From Candidatus Saccharibacteria bacterium oral taxon 488 (GTDB lineage Bacteria; Patescibacteriota; Saccharimonadia; Saccharimonadales; Saccharimonadaceae): a DNA stretch of 64,000 bases. Position numbers and translations under genes: made by a program. A model generated the notes under the pieces. That model was not told the DNA's origin. It did no database searches and saw only the letters and a program-made list of their open reading frames with translations. Shown here piece by piece: positions 25,034 through 33,740 of the stretch (position 1 is its first letter; each line of letters starts with the position of its first letter). The stretch covers positions 62,001-126,000 of the forward strand of contig CP040000.1 in NCBI GenBank assembly GCA_013100805.1, read 5' to 3'.

Positions 25034-27202
25034 ATGGGCCAGAGACGACTTGCGACGCCGAAGGGCGATGATCAGTCAAAACGACCAGCTACAAAAAAAA
25101 GTAACACGGCGGTGATGAATAGTACCACCACTCGCAAGGGCGAAGTGTTTCGGGCGCAGCGGCGCACGAGTGAGAATGTCAATCTCAGGGCGTCGCAGCA
25201 CGTAATCAATATCCCGGTAAACAAATCAGTTTACAATGGCTATGGTGGCGAGCAATTTAGCGCCAAAATGCAGCCAAGGCGCACTCGCGGCGGCAAGCCA
25301 AAACTACGGATCATCCCAATCGGTGGTGTCGGCGAAATGGGCATCGGTAAAAACATGAACGCCATTGAGTATGACGATGAGATTATCATTGTGGATATGG
25401 GCTTTTTGTTTCCGGGCAGCGATTATCCAGGCATCAACTATATTACGCCGGATATCACCTGGCTCGAGGAAAATAAGCATAAAATCAAGGCGCATGTGTT
25501 TACTCACGGGCACCTTGATCACATCGGTTCCTTCCGGCACTTTATCCACCGGATTCCAGCACCGGTCTATGCGTCGAAATTTACCATCGGCATGCTGGAC
25601 AAGTCGATGGCTGATGCCGATACTGATTTTCAGCCGGACTTTCGGGTAATGGACCCATTGAGCCACGAAGTTGTTCAAGTGTCGAAGCATTTTTCGGTAG
25701 AATTGGTGCGGGTGAATCACTCGATTCCAGATTCAACGGCGGTGGTGATCCGGACGCCGCTGGGTGTGGTGATTGACTCTGGTGACTGGCGGTTTGAGGA
25801 AAGTCCGGTTGACGGCCAAAAGTTTGATCTTGAGCGTATGACAGAAATCGCCGCCAAAGAGGGCGTGTTGATGTTCATGAATGAATCGACTAACTGTGAG
25901 TCGGCTGGTACGCATACCCATACTGAGTTTGATATTCAATATTCTATCGGCCAGGTGATGGATAAATTCAGTAACAGCCGAGTGATTTTAAGCTGTTTCT
26001 CTTCGCAGGTGCACCGCTTGCAATTAATTTTGGAAGAAGCGCATAAGCACGGGCGCAAGGTAGCATTTGCCGGCTTTTCGATGATTCAGAACTTGGAAGT
26101 GGCGCTGCGTTCAGGCACCATTAAGATCCCGAAAAATACCGTCATGAAGATGGAGGACATCATCAAGCTGCCGGATAGCCAGATTACTGTGGTTTGTACT
26201 GGCTCGCAGGGTGAGTTTAATGCCGTGCTGAGCCGTATGGCGACTGGCGCGCATAAATACATGAAGATTAAAGGCTCTGACGTAGTGGTGTTTAGCTCCA
26301 ATCCGATTCCGGGCAATGAGAAAAACGTGGTGCGAACGGTTGATGGCTTGATGCGTGAAGGATCTGATGTGATTCAGAATGGCAAGACGCACTTGACGGG
26401 AATCGGGCCGCTACACTTGTCGGGCCATGGCTATTATGATGACCACATTAAGCTGATTAACGCGCTTAACCCAACATACTACATGCCAATTCACGGCGAG
26501 TTCCATATGCTGGTGCATAATGCTCGGTTAGCAGAGAAAGAGTGCGGTATTCCTAGGAAGAATATCTTTGTGTGTGATGCTGGCGATATTATTGAAATTG
26601 ATATTGAACGCCAAGCTAAGAAAGCTGGTCGGATTCAAGTTGGTGGTGTGATGTATGATGATACGGGCGCTATCGTCTCTGAAGTAGTATTGAAAGACCG
26701 CATTCATATGTCTCAGGAAGGTATGTTTGTGGTGGTGTTAACGGTACAGCGCGGCACAGGGCGGTTATTAACTAGCCCGGACATTATTTCCCGCGGTTTC
26801 ATCTATCTGCGTGATTCTGAGGAATTGATGAATATGATTCGCCAGTACTTGAAACAGAAGGCAGCACGTAGTTTTGCTGGCAAGTACGACCTTGATGTGG
26901 TAAAGAAAGAAATTAAGGATGAAATTACCCATATATTATATGACCAGACTAGGCGGACGCCGATCGTTATCCCGGTAATTAACGAGGTTGGCGGTCTGAA
27001 AACGGTAAAATCGACTGCTGCTTCGAATACTTCTATCGCAAAGACACCGGTGCGCAGCAAAAAACCTACCATCGCTTCAGCGGCGGAACCGAAAATGACT
27101 CTGCCAACTATGCCGCGCCGCCGCTTCCCGCGCCGCCAGGTGCCAGACACCGAGGCGAATGATACCAAGGCTCGAGAGGTCGGCCGAGTGCGCGCATACT
27201 AG
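25034..27202 (+). CDS. rnj: Ribonuclease J
   Basis: RNase J is a metallo-beta-lactamase/beta-CASP enzyme with 5'-3' exo- and endonuclease activity that controls mRNA turnover. The metal site HGHLDH (residues about 156-161), NHSIPDS, SGDWRFEE, the beta-CASP motifs (CTGSQGEF, PIPGNE) and PIHGEFHML are present. The enzyme core starts near residue 95: the first 90 residues are a basic Thr/Arg/Lys-rich extension, and the C-terminus is also basic. Length 722. The ATG at 25034 is supported by the ribosome site AAAGGAG; an upstream in-frame ATG lies in the leader. Confidence 0.96.
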   Translation: MGQRRLATPKGDDQSKRPATKKSNTAVMNSTTTRKGEVFRAQRRTSENVNLRASQHVINIPVNKSVYNGYGGEQFSAKMQPRRTRGGKPKLRIIPIGGVGEMGIGKNMNAIEYDDEIIIVDMGFLFPGSDYPGINYITPDITWLEENKHKIKAHVFTHGHLDHIGSFRHFIHRIPAPVYASKFTIGMLDKSMADADTDFQPDFRVMDPLSHEVVQVSKHFSVELVRVNHSIPDSTAVVIRTPLGVVIDSGDWRFEESPVDGQKFDLERMTEIAAKEGVLMFMNESTNCESAGTHTHTEFDIQYSIGQVMDKFSNSRVILSCFSSQVHRLQLILEEAHKHGRKVAFAGFSMIQNLEVALRSGTIKIPKNTVMKMEDIIKLPDSQITVVCTGSQGEFNAVLSRMATGAHKYMKIKGSDVVVFSSNPIPGNEKNVVRTVDGLMREGSDVIQNGKTHLTGIGPLHLSGHGYYDDHIKLINALNPTYYMPIHGEFHMLVHNARLAEKECGIPRKNIFVCDAGDIIEIDIERQAKKAGRIQVGGVMYDDTGAIVSEVVLKDRIHMSQEGMFVVVLTVQRGTGRLLTSPDIISRGFIYLRDSEELMNMIRQYLKQKAARSFAGKYDLDVVKKEIKDEITHILYDQTRRTPIVIPVINEVGGLKTVKSTAASNTSIAKTPVRSKKPTIASAAEPKMTLPTMPRRRFPRRQVPDTEANDTKAREVGRVRAY

Positions 27203-27273
27203 TCCACGCTTGCTATTTGTTGTAAAATATGCTACAATGTGAATGTCGGTAAAGTGATATAATAAAAATAGTT

Positions 27274-29493
27274 ATGCCAAAAAAACGAAAATCTACCCGT
27301 AAGAAATCAGTTTCCACAGCTCCAAAGCATGATGTGCCGAGCGGCTTTTGGGCGCAAGTCGGCGCGGTACTGCTCGTCGTGTTATCGCTTCTATTGGTGG
27401 TGGCGTGGTTTGGTGTTGGTGGTCCGGTGCTGGGGTGGCTACACAAAGCGACTCTGAGTATGCTTGGGTATGCGATGTATGGGCTACCGATCTTGCTGAT
27501 ATATATTGCTGTGGAGATTTTCCGCGCGGAGAATAATCGGTTGTCGCTGGCGATGAAATTAGCAGCCATCCTCGAAGTAGTGTGGCTGTCAGGGCTGTTT
27601 GGGCTAGTAAAAACACCAGCTCGGCCGGAGGCTGGTGGGTTCATCGGCGATACGGCTAATCGAGCGATGAGTGCCATGGTCGACCCGGGCATCGCTGCTT
27701 TGATATATGTGGTGCTCATCATCATCACGGCGCTATTTATTACCCAGACGTCGCCGTTCACGGTGATCAAGAAAGTAGCCGAAGCGTTCAAGCGTGACCA
27801 TTCCGAGGAGGATAACAATGCGGCGGTGATGAAAAAGGTGGCTCGTGAAGATGCAGCCAGTGCCAAATCATCGAGCGACATCAAGTTGAATGCCGGCGTC
27901 CCGACCGTTGATCCCGTCACGCCAAAAGACAGAAGGACGTCACCGCTGAGCAGTCTGCGCGGTAGCGTGGCGCGGGATAAGGCAGCTGAGGAGCAAGCAG
28001 CACTAGTGGCGGCACACGACCCGAACTGGCAGGCGCCGAGCCTTGATTTGCTAGAGAAAAAGCAAAGTCCAGCTGACGCTGGTGATATTCGGCAAAACGC
28101 ACAGATTATTCACGATACCCTGGCAGAGTTCAATATTGATGTGGAGATGGAAGACGCAAATATTGGGCCGAAAGTGACGCAGTATACCTTGCGACCGCCG
28201 AGTGGTGTGAAGTTGACACGCATCACGGCGCTGGAGACGAATATTGCTTTGAATTTGGCGGCGCAGAGCTTGCGGATTGAAGCGCCGATTCCTGGGCAAA
28301 AAGCCGTTGGTATTGAGGTGCCAAACCGACGAGCGGCTGATGTGCGGCTGTATGGTGTGTTGGACTCTAAGCAGTGGAAGAATGCCCGCGAACCATTGAG
28401 TTTTGCCATCGGTAAGGATATCTCTGGCGAAGCAGTGGTTGGCGAGCTCAACAAAATGCCACACATGTTGATTGCTGGTCAGACTGGTTCTGGTAAGTCG
28501 GTGATGATTAATACCTTGCTGACCAGTTTGCTATATCGCAACAGTCCGAGCGACATGAAATTGATTTTGGTTGACCCAAAGCAGGTGGAAATGGCACCGT
28601 ACGAAGACATCCCACATTTGCTGACTCCGGTGATTACTGAGCCAGAAAAGACTATTTCGGCCTTGAAATGGGCGGTCAATGAGATGGAGCGGCGCTATAA
28701 GCTGTTGGCGGCCGAGAAGATTCGCGATATCAAGGGGTATAATCAGCGCCTCGCCACGCGAGCTAAAAAAATCCCGGTAGCGGACGCCGATGGCAACATT
28801 CAACAGCACGAAGACGGGGCGATGCCGTACATCGTTATTGTAATTGATGAGCTAGCCGATTTGATGATGGCGGCAGCACGCGACGTCGAGGCGCTGATCG
28901 TTCGCTTGGCGCAGAAAGCGCGGGCGGTGGGTATCCACCTGGTCTTGGCAACGCAGCGGCCGAGCGTTGACGTGATTACTGGTTTGATCAAGGCGAACGT
29001 GCCGGCGCGTATCGGCTTTACCGTGGCGTCGCAAGTTGACTCGCGGACCATTCTTGATCAAATTGGCGCCGAGAAACTACTTGGCCAGGGTGATATGCTG
29101 CTGTATACGCCGAGCATGAGTAAGCCAAAACGTATCCAGGGCGCATGGGTGACCGATGACGAGGTCAATAAAATTACTGACCATTTGCGGATGCAGTCGG
29201 CGCCGCAGTACAATGATGAGGTGGTAGCGCAGCCAGTACAACTAAATGGCAAGGGCGGCCTGGCAGTTGACTTTAGCAGTGGTGGTGAAGACGAAGCATT
29301 TATGGACGCGGTGCGAGTGGTGATTGAGGGCGGCAAGGCCTCTACCAGCTATCTGCAGCGGCGGCTACGGATTGGCTACGGCAAGGCAGCGCGACTGATT
29401 GAAGAGATGGAAGAGCGTGGCATTGTTGGCCCGGCGAACGGCTCGAAAGCTCGTGATGTTTTGGTTTCAAGTGTCGACGAGCTAGGGCAATAG
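27274..29493 (+). CDS. ftsK: DNA translocase FtsK/SpoIIIE
   Basis: FtsK pumps chromosomal DNA through the closing septum. Four membrane spans lie in residues 25-165, followed by a linker, the alpha/beta motor (Walker A GQTGSGKSVM near 400, Walker B-type IVIDELADLM, ATQRPSVDVITGLIKANVPARI) and a C-terminal gamma winged helix (about 665-735; STSYLQRRLRIGYGKAARL). At 739 residues the linker is short. TGA-TATAAT (27255-27263) ends 10 nt before the ATG. It would work with the Xer recombinase at 51283 in dimer resolution. Confidence 0.97.
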   Translation: MPKKRKSTRKKSVSTAPKHDVPSGFWAQVGAVLLVVLSLLLVVAWFGVGGPVLGWLHKATLSMLGYAMYGLPILLIYIAVEIFRAENNRLSLAMKLAAILEVVWLSGLFGLVKTPARPEAGGFIGDTANRAMSAMVDPGIAALIYVVLIIITALFITQTSPFTVIKKVAEAFKRDHSEEDNNAAVMKKVAREDAASAKSSSDIKLNAGVPTVDPVTPKDRRTSPLSSLRGSVARDKAAEEQAALVAAHDPNWQAPSLDLLEKKQSPADAGDIRQNAQIIHDTLAEFNIDVEMEDANIGPKVTQYTLRPPSGVKLTRITALETNIALNLAAQSLRIEAPIPGQKAVGIEVPNRRAADVRLYGVLDSKQWKNAREPLSFAIGKDISGEAVVGELNKMPHMLIAGQTGSGKSVMINTLLTSLLYRNSPSDMKLILVDPKQVEMAPYEDIPHLLTPVITEPEKTISALKWAVNEMERRYKLLAAEKIRDIKGYNQRLATRAKKIPVADADGNIQQHEDGAMPYIVIVIDELADLMMAAARDVEALIVRLAQKARAVGIHLVLATQRPSVDVITGLIKANVPARIGFTVASQVDSRTILDQIGAEKLLGQGDMLLYTPSMSKPKRIQGAWVTDDEVNKITDHLRMQSAPQYNDEVVAQPVQLNGKGGLAVDFSSGGEDEAFMDAVRVVIEGGKASTSYLQRRLRIGYGKAARLIEEMEERGIVGPANGSKARDVLVSSVDELGQ

Positions 29494-29498
29494 CTAGC

Positions 29499-29526
29499 TT
29501 GACATAATTATTTTATAGGTTATAAT
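29499..29526 (+). promoter_or_regulatory. Consensus promoter
   Basis: TTGACA (29499-29504), 16-bp spacer, TATAAT (29521-29526). It drives the hypothetical membrane protein at 29569. Confidence 0.85.
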
Positions 29527-29568
29527 ATTCTAAGTGAGAAATTGATTTGTATGTGGAAGGATGGCTAC

Positions 29569-30474
29569 ATGGCGCACATAAGTTGTAGAAATAATAGAGA
29601 ATTATCCCCTAATAGTAAAGGCGACAAGTTAAGGAATCCTCTTGTGCTGGGGGTTGCTGCAGTCACGTTAGCCGTATCGGGTATACTTGGGTATAGTCTT
29701 GGCCGGTCACACGATGTTCCGCCCGCACCATCAGTAGAAAATACCGATGGTGGAACATCCAAAGAGTCCAATGATAGTTCGAGAGTGGAAGAAATTACAC
29801 TTACGCTACCAGACACCGAAGGCCGTCGAGAGGCAGAGGTCTTTTTAAAGGATCCCAATATAGTCCAGTCTGCGCGCGATGTTGCTGGACGAGTGCTTAC
29901 TGCTGCAGGGAAGTCGGTTGATAGTAATGCTGCTCGACTCGTTCGCCAAGATTATTATGATGATCACAATAGGCCTAAACAGCAGTCAATAACAATTACA
30001 GATGATAAGGGACACGTGGTATCGGTTGATGTTGCTCAAGGCGACAAAAGGTTTGGTGGAAGTGAGATCGCAGTAGAAGTTGCCACTGATATGATTGAGG
30101 TCGGCGCAAAGAGTAGACAGACGGATCGGATAACGTGGCGGTTGGATTTTTTGTCTCCAGAACCTGTGGCACATCAGCATATCGAATCCCCAGAAGCACT
30201 ACTACCGGCTCTAGAAGGCGTGTTACCGACGAAAGTGGAATGGTCGCACAGACAGACTGCTGATGGTTGGTCGGAGACTAAGGAAATTACAATCGTTTCA
30301 CCAAAGTCTGTCTCGCCATCGAGACCAGATTATGAAAGCATAGCGGCGGTACCGGCTAAGGGAGAGATTAATGGTCGGGCCGTGGAGAGTGCTAAGGTAT
30401 ATGATGCGGCAAAAAGCCTATTTGATCGGCTCGCGACCGATGGTGATATATCCGATATCTTGCCCTCTCAGTAA
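29569..30474 (+). CDS. Hypothetical single-span membrane protein
   Basis: This 301-residue protein has a 25-residue basic head, a hydrophobic helix (PLVLGVAAVTLAVSGILGYSLG), a Ser/Asp-rich linker and an external domain of about 210 residues without recognised motif. The ATG at 29569 was chosen because GGAAGGA lies 7 nt before it; an upstream ATG and TTG in frame have no ribosome site. A consensus promoter precedes it. Function unknown; the design fits an exposed envelope protein. Confidence 0.65.
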   Translation: MAHISCRNNRELSPNSKGDKLRNPLVLGVAAVTLAVSGILGYSLGRSHDVPPAPSVENTDGGTSKESNDSSRVEEITLTLPDTEGRREAEVFLKDPNIVQSARDVAGRVLTAAGKSVDSNAARLVRQDYYDDHNRPKQQSITITDDKGHVVSVDVAQGDKRFGGSEIAVEVATDMIEVGAKSRQTDRITWRLDFLSPEPVAHQHIESPEALLPALEGVLPTKVEWSHRQTADGWSETKEITIVSPKSVSPSRPDYESIAAVPAKGEINGRAVESAKVYDAAKSLFDRLATDGDISDILPSQ

Positions 30475-30475
30475 A

Positions 30476-31285
30476 CTAACGTGCCGCCAGATATTCACCA
30501 AGTAGTGTTATTTTGTGGCCAGTTGAGGTAATTTTATTAATGGCGCGATGTAATGACGGGCCGGCAGCGTCAACGGTCATAAAGAATTTATAGTTCCACG
30601 GCTGGCCGACGATGGGCTGGGATTGTAGGCTGGTGAGGTTAATGGACTGATCGGCGAATGTGCGGAGTATTTCAAGGAGGCTGCCTGGCTGATGGGCGGT
30701 GGTCACCACAAGCGTTGCTCGATCAGCGTCGGTCGCCGTGGTTATCTGGTCAAGGACCAGGAAACGCGTGATGTTGTCCTGAGCATCTTGGATGTGATGT
30801 TTGAGAATTGGCATATTGTATAGTTGGGCAGCGGTTTCGCTAGCAATGGCCGCTAGGTGTGGTGAACCCTGTTGCTTGATGAATTCGACAGCGCCAGCGG
30901 TATCAAAATGTTCAATTTGTGCGGCTTGTGGCAGGTGTTTTTGGAGAAATTGGCAGCACTGCGACAGAGCGACAGGATGTGAATAGACAGCGGTAATGTC
31001 TTCAAGTGTTGTCTCTGGATTGGTAATAAGAGCTTGTTGAATGGTGAGTGTCACTTCACCGACGATGGGAGCGCTACAAGATTCGATGTGACGGTAGGTT
31101 TCGTTGATGGTCCCGTAAATGGTATTTTCCACTGCCACGACAACGGCGTCGGCTTTATTGCGGGCATAGGCTTGAAAGACGTCGCCAAAGGTCATGCACG
31201 GAACAACGGTAGCGTCAGGTCCGTACCATTGTTTTGCTGCTTGTTCATGAAATGATCCAGCTTGTCCTTGAATGGCGATACGCAT
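30476..31285 (-). CDS. pheA: Prephenate dehydratase
   Basis: The enzyme converts prephenate to phenylpyruvate in phenylalanine synthesis. The N-terminal domain has IAIQGQAGSFHEQAA, VVVAVENTIYGTINET and the catalytic NITRF motif. The C-terminal ACT domain (ATLVVTTAHQPGSLLEIL) normally binds Phe for feedback control. At 269 residues it is complete and monofunctional, without a chorismate mutase domain. TGC-TACAAT (complement of 31293-31301) ends 7 nt before the ATG, leaderless. No other aromatic amino acid gene is nearby, which is odd for a reduced genome; a role in using imported prephenate or a shifted function is possible. Confidence 0.92.
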   Translation of the reverse strand: MRIAIQGQAGSFHEQAAKQWYGPDATVVPCMTFGDVFQAYARNKADAVVVAVENTIYGTINETYRHIESCSAPIVGEVTLTIQQALITNPETTLEDITAVYSHPVALSQCCQFLQKHLPQAAQIEHFDTAGAVEFIKQQGSPHLAAIASETAAQLYNMPILKHHIQDAQDNITRFLVLDQITTATDADRATLVVTTAHQPGSLLEILRTFADQSINLTSLQSQPIVGQPWNYKFFMTVDAAGPSLHRAINKITSTGHKITLLGEYLAAR

Positions 31286-31345
31286 GAACTCTATTGTAGC
31301 ATGGTCTGGCGGGGTGTATCACTGGACTTTTGCATCAGATTACCG

Positions 31346-31421
31346 TATAATACGAGAGAATAATAACCTAAGGTTATGTGCGATAACATAACCATCCGTA
31401 ATGGATTCCAAAGGAGGAAAC
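31346..31421 (+). promoter_or_regulatory. rpsF-ssb-rpsR promoter and structured leader, candidate S6:S18 element
   Basis: TATAAT at 31346-31351 is followed by a leader of about 65 nt. GGTTATGT (31372-31379) pairs perfectly with ACATAACC (31386-31393) over a 6-nt loop. Immediately after comes CCAT-CCGTA-ATGG, a small hairpin exposing CCG. Exposed CCG next to a hairpin is the core of the known S6:S18 autoregulatory mRNA element, but the full consensus stem is not evident. AAGGAGG (31411-31417) follows. Confidence 0.45.
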
Positions 31422-31781
31422 ATGAATGAATACGAACTGACCGTTCTTATTCATCCAGATTTGGAAGCAAATTTGGACGCGGCGCTGGACAAGGTTCGAG
31501 CGTTGATCAAAGACAATGGTGGTGAAATCACCAAAGAAGACAACTGGGGCAAGAAAAAACTAGCCTATGCGATTCGCCGTGAAGACTTTGCGGTGTATGT
31601 TTACTTTGAGGTGAAGTTGCCAAGCAGTGCACCGCTCAAGATATCAAATGTTCTGAATATCACCGACGAGGTACTTCGTTATTTGTTGGTTAAGACCGAC
31701 GAGAAGACACGCCAGGCGCTTGCTGAGCAGAAAGAGCGCGAAGCTAAGGTTGCTACCGAGGCGGCTGATAAAGAAGCCTAA
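31422..31781 (+). CDS. rpsF: 30S ribosomal protein S6
   Basis: S6 binds the 30S platform together with S18. The start MNEYELTVLIHPDL, the strand GKKKLAYAIRREDFAVYVYF and NITDEVLRYLLVKTDE match the family; a Glu/Ala-rich tail follows. 119 residues. It has one of the best ribosome sites in the window (AAGGAGG, 4 nt before the ATG). It is the first gene of the conserved rpsF-ssb-rpsR operon. Confidence 0.97.
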   Translation: MNEYELTVLIHPDLEANLDAALDKVRALIKDNGGEITKEDNWGKKKLAYAIRREDFAVYVYFEVKLPSSAPLKISNVLNITDEVLRYLLVKTDEKTRQALAEQKEREAKVATEAADKEA

Positions 31782-31818
31782 TATTCGACGCGATACATAA
31801 TAAAAAAGGAGGGTCATC

Positions 31819-32247
31819 ATGGCACGAAGTATCAACCAAGTTATTTTACTGGGACGGTTAACGCGCGATCCAGAGCAGCGGACAACGCCATCAGGTCGGA
31901 CAGTTGTTAGCTTTAGTATCGCGGTTGATCGTGCCGGACAGGATGATCAAGCTGATTTTTTCGACGTTATCGCGTGGGAAAAATTGGGCGAACTGGTGAT
32001 GCAGTACCTGTCAAAAGGCCGCCGCGTGTTGGTGCAGGGTCGGTTGCGACAGGACAGCTGGGATGATAAAGAAACCGGCAAGCGCCGCTCGCGTATTGAA
32101 GTGACGGCGACCGACGTAACATTCCTTGACGCCCCGAGCGGTGATAGCGCGAATACAACCGCATCACGTAATACTAATACCAAGCAGGCTGAGACCGTAG
32201 CGGATATTGATGATAAACCGATCGATCTTAGCGAGATACCGTTCTAA
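31819..32247 (+). CDS. ssb: Single-stranded DNA-binding protein
   Basis: SSB coats single-stranded DNA during replication and repair. The OB fold is clear: [38 protein letters not shown] and [19 protein letters not shown] Thr/Asn-rich linker leads to the acidic tip ending DLSEIPF, which recruits partner proteins. 142 residues. A ribosome site AAAGGAGGG lies upstream. It is the middle gene of the rpsF-ssb-rpsR operon. Confidence 0.97.
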   Translation: MARSINQVILLGRLTRDPEQRTTPSGRTVVSFSIAVDRAGQDDQADFFDVIAWEKLGELVMQYLSKGRRVLVQGRLRQDSWDDKETGKRRSRIEVTATDVTFLDAPSGDSANTTASRNTNTKQAETVADIDDKPIDLSEIPF

Positions 32248-32258
32248 AGGAGAACAAA

Positions 32259-32462
32259 ATGGCAAAACGATTAAAGAAAGATACCCCAACGGTTTTTGAC
32301 TATAAGGATGTCAAAACATTAATGCGCTATGTTAATGCGTATGGTCAAATTGAGCCGATAGCGAAGACGGGTCTCAGTGTCAAGCAGCAGCGTAGCTTGG
32401 CAGTGGCGATCAAGCGTGCTCGGCACTTAGCACTGCTGCCGTTTGTGTCGCAAGGGCAATAA
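32259..32462 (+). CDS. rpsR: 30S ribosomal protein S18
   Basis: S18 pairs with S6 on the 30S platform. The 67-residue protein has the family core [21 protein letters not shown] and [24 protein letters not shown]. The usual N-terminal Cys-rich segment of zinc-type S18 is absent. Ribosome site AAAGGAG. It begins 11 nt after ssb. Confidence 0.96.
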   Translation: MAKRLKKDTPTVFDYKDVKTLMRYVNAYGQIEPIAKTGLSVKQQRSLAVAIKRARHLALLPFVSQGQ

Positions 32463-32520
32463 GTATACGTTGAGAGAACTCTCTAATCCCAAACGTATTT
32501 ATAGATAGGAGAGAAAGTCG

Positions 32521-32590
32521 AGTGGTCTGTGCAGGGGTAAGGCACAGGCCACTGTTGCTTGTGGGCTGCTGTACAGTGCGTTTTTATTTT
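32521..32590 (+). terminator. Overlapping hairpins after rpsR (possible attenuator)
   Basis: The first hairpin AGTGGTCTGTGC / GCACAGGCCACT (32521-32532, 32542-32553) has 12 pairs with one G-U. The second, CACTGT / ACAGTG (32550-32555, 32573-32578), shares bases 32550-32553 with it and is followed by CG-TTTTTATTTTT. The second looks like a terminator, and the two cannot fully form together. Confidence 0.55.
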
Positions 32591-32606
32591 TGATGCAGGA
32601 TAGTAT

Positions 32607-32735
32607 TATAATGCCAAGCCCACTGTGGGATGTTTGAGTAAAAAATATGTTCAGCCGACAAGAAATACTCTGCCGTCCGAAAGAATGTTAGAATTAGGTA
32701 CGGTAGCTTAAAAGTTATAGGAAAGGAAAAACAAT
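32607..32735 (+). promoter_or_regulatory. efp promoter and leader
   Basis: TATAAT (32607-32612) precedes a leader of about 115 nt. It contains a small stem CCCAC-TGTGGG-type near 32619 and CTGCCGT / ACGGTAG (about 32671-32677 and 32699-32705). AAAGGAAAAAC lies before the efp ATG. Confidence 0.45.
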
Positions 32736-33296
32736 ATGTATCAGCCGACAGATCTTAAAAAGGGTACGGTTTGTCAGATTGACGGTAAGCCATATCGCGT
32801 TATTGAATATGGACAGAAGGTTATGGGGCGTGGAGGCTCTATTGTGAACGTTAAATTGAAAAACTTGCTGGACGGAAGTGTCATCCCGAAAACCTTTAAG
32901 GGTCAAGACAAAATTGAGCCAGCTGAGGTGACTAGCAAGACTGTTCAATATTTATATCATGACGGAGATATGTTCTGCTTCATGGATCCAGAAAGTTTTG
33001 AACAATTTGAACTGTCTAACGATGTGGTAGATGAGGCAAAAAATTATTTGAAAGAAGGTTGTGAGCTGAATCTCCAGGTGTTTGACGGGCGAGTGATTAA
33101 TGTTGAATTACCAAAAAATCTTTATCTCGAAGTTACGTATACCGAAGATGTCGTGAAGGGCGATACAACTTCAAGCGTACTTAAGGATGCAACGCTTGAG
33201 ACGGGCCTTGTTATTAAGGTACCAGCATTCATTAAACAGGGCGATATTGTCAGTGTTGACACAGCGACGGGTGAATATCGAGAGCGCAAAAAATAA
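32736..33296 (+). CDS. efp: Elongation factor P with Arg at the tip
   Basis: EF-P relieves ribosome stalling at polyproline stretches. Three beta-barrel domains are recognisable (KKGTVCQIDGKPYRVIEY; VQYLYHDGDMFCFMDPESFEQ; ETGLVIKVPAFIKQGDIVSVDT). The loop tip that enters the peptidyl-transferase centre reads VMGRGGSIV, placing Arg at residue 32 where many bacteria have a modified Lys. Arg32 in Proteobacteria is rhamnosylated by EarP; the loop context here differs. Several window proteins have proline-rich tracts (15602, 23370), so EF-P activity is relevant. 186 residues. Confidence 0.96.
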   Translation: MYQPTDLKKGTVCQIDGKPYRVIEYGQKVMGRGGSIVNVKLKNLLDGSVIPKTFKGQDKIEPAEVTSKTVQYLYHDGDMFCFMDPESFEQFELSNDVVDEAKNYLKEGCELNLQVFDGRVINVELPKNLYLEVTYTEDVVKGDTTSSVLKDATLETGLVIKVPAFIKQGDIVSVDTATGEYRERKK

Positions 33297-33316
33297 CAAA
33301 AGGGCCTTCTTGCCGG

Positions 33317-33350
33317 AAGCGTCGCCCAGGGTGTTCGGGCGACGCTTTTT
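33317..33350 (+). terminator. Terminator after efp
   Basis: Perfect stem AAGCGTCGCCC / GGGCGACGCTT (33317-33327 and 33337-33347), 9-nt loop and a T run. Confidence 0.95.
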
Positions 33351-33701
33351 GTTGTTATAAATACATCAAATAACGATAAAGAATAGAACAAGATTTTAGG
33401 TATTGATGCTAAAAATACAACGTAATGTATGTATAGCTGGTAGGGTGTTTTTGGTGATACATACGACAGTTGTTTTCATGAAAAATATGGGCCTATTTGC
33501 GATAATGGTGAGAGTCTTCTTAGCCACTACAGGGGTAAATATAACTATTGATGTATAAATTACACTGATGCGTAGTATACAACGTTGTATTTTAGTTAAC
33601 GTAGAATTAACGATAGCGAAGATCGGCCTATAGGTAAAAATGAGAATAGCTATTGATGTATTTATAACAGCAGTTTCGCTATCGCAGTAGATCGTTAGTT
33701 A
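33351..33701. repeat. AT-rich intergenic region with iteron-like repeats and palindromes
   Basis: This non-coding stretch of about 350 bp holds several ordered repeats. TTGATGTAT occurs at 33548-33556 and 33653-33661 (within exact 12-mers CTATTGATGTAT starting 105 bp apart), inverted at 33361-33369, and partially at 33403. ATACAACGTTGTAT (33577-33590) is a perfect 14-bp palindrome. CGATAGCGAA (33611-33620) is inverted at 33675-33684. No reading frame of note is present. It may be a regulatory or replication-related site or hold small RNAs. Confidence 0.6.
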
Positions 33702-33730
33702 TTGAGAAAAATATGTATTCAGGCTACAAT
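33702..33730 (+). promoter_or_regulatory. Promoter of the TlyA-family gene
   Basis: TTGAGA (33702-33707), 17-bp spacer, TACAAT (33725-33730); the ATG at 33741 lies 10 nt further. Confidence 0.75.
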
Positions 33731-33740
33731 GAGAAGTGAC

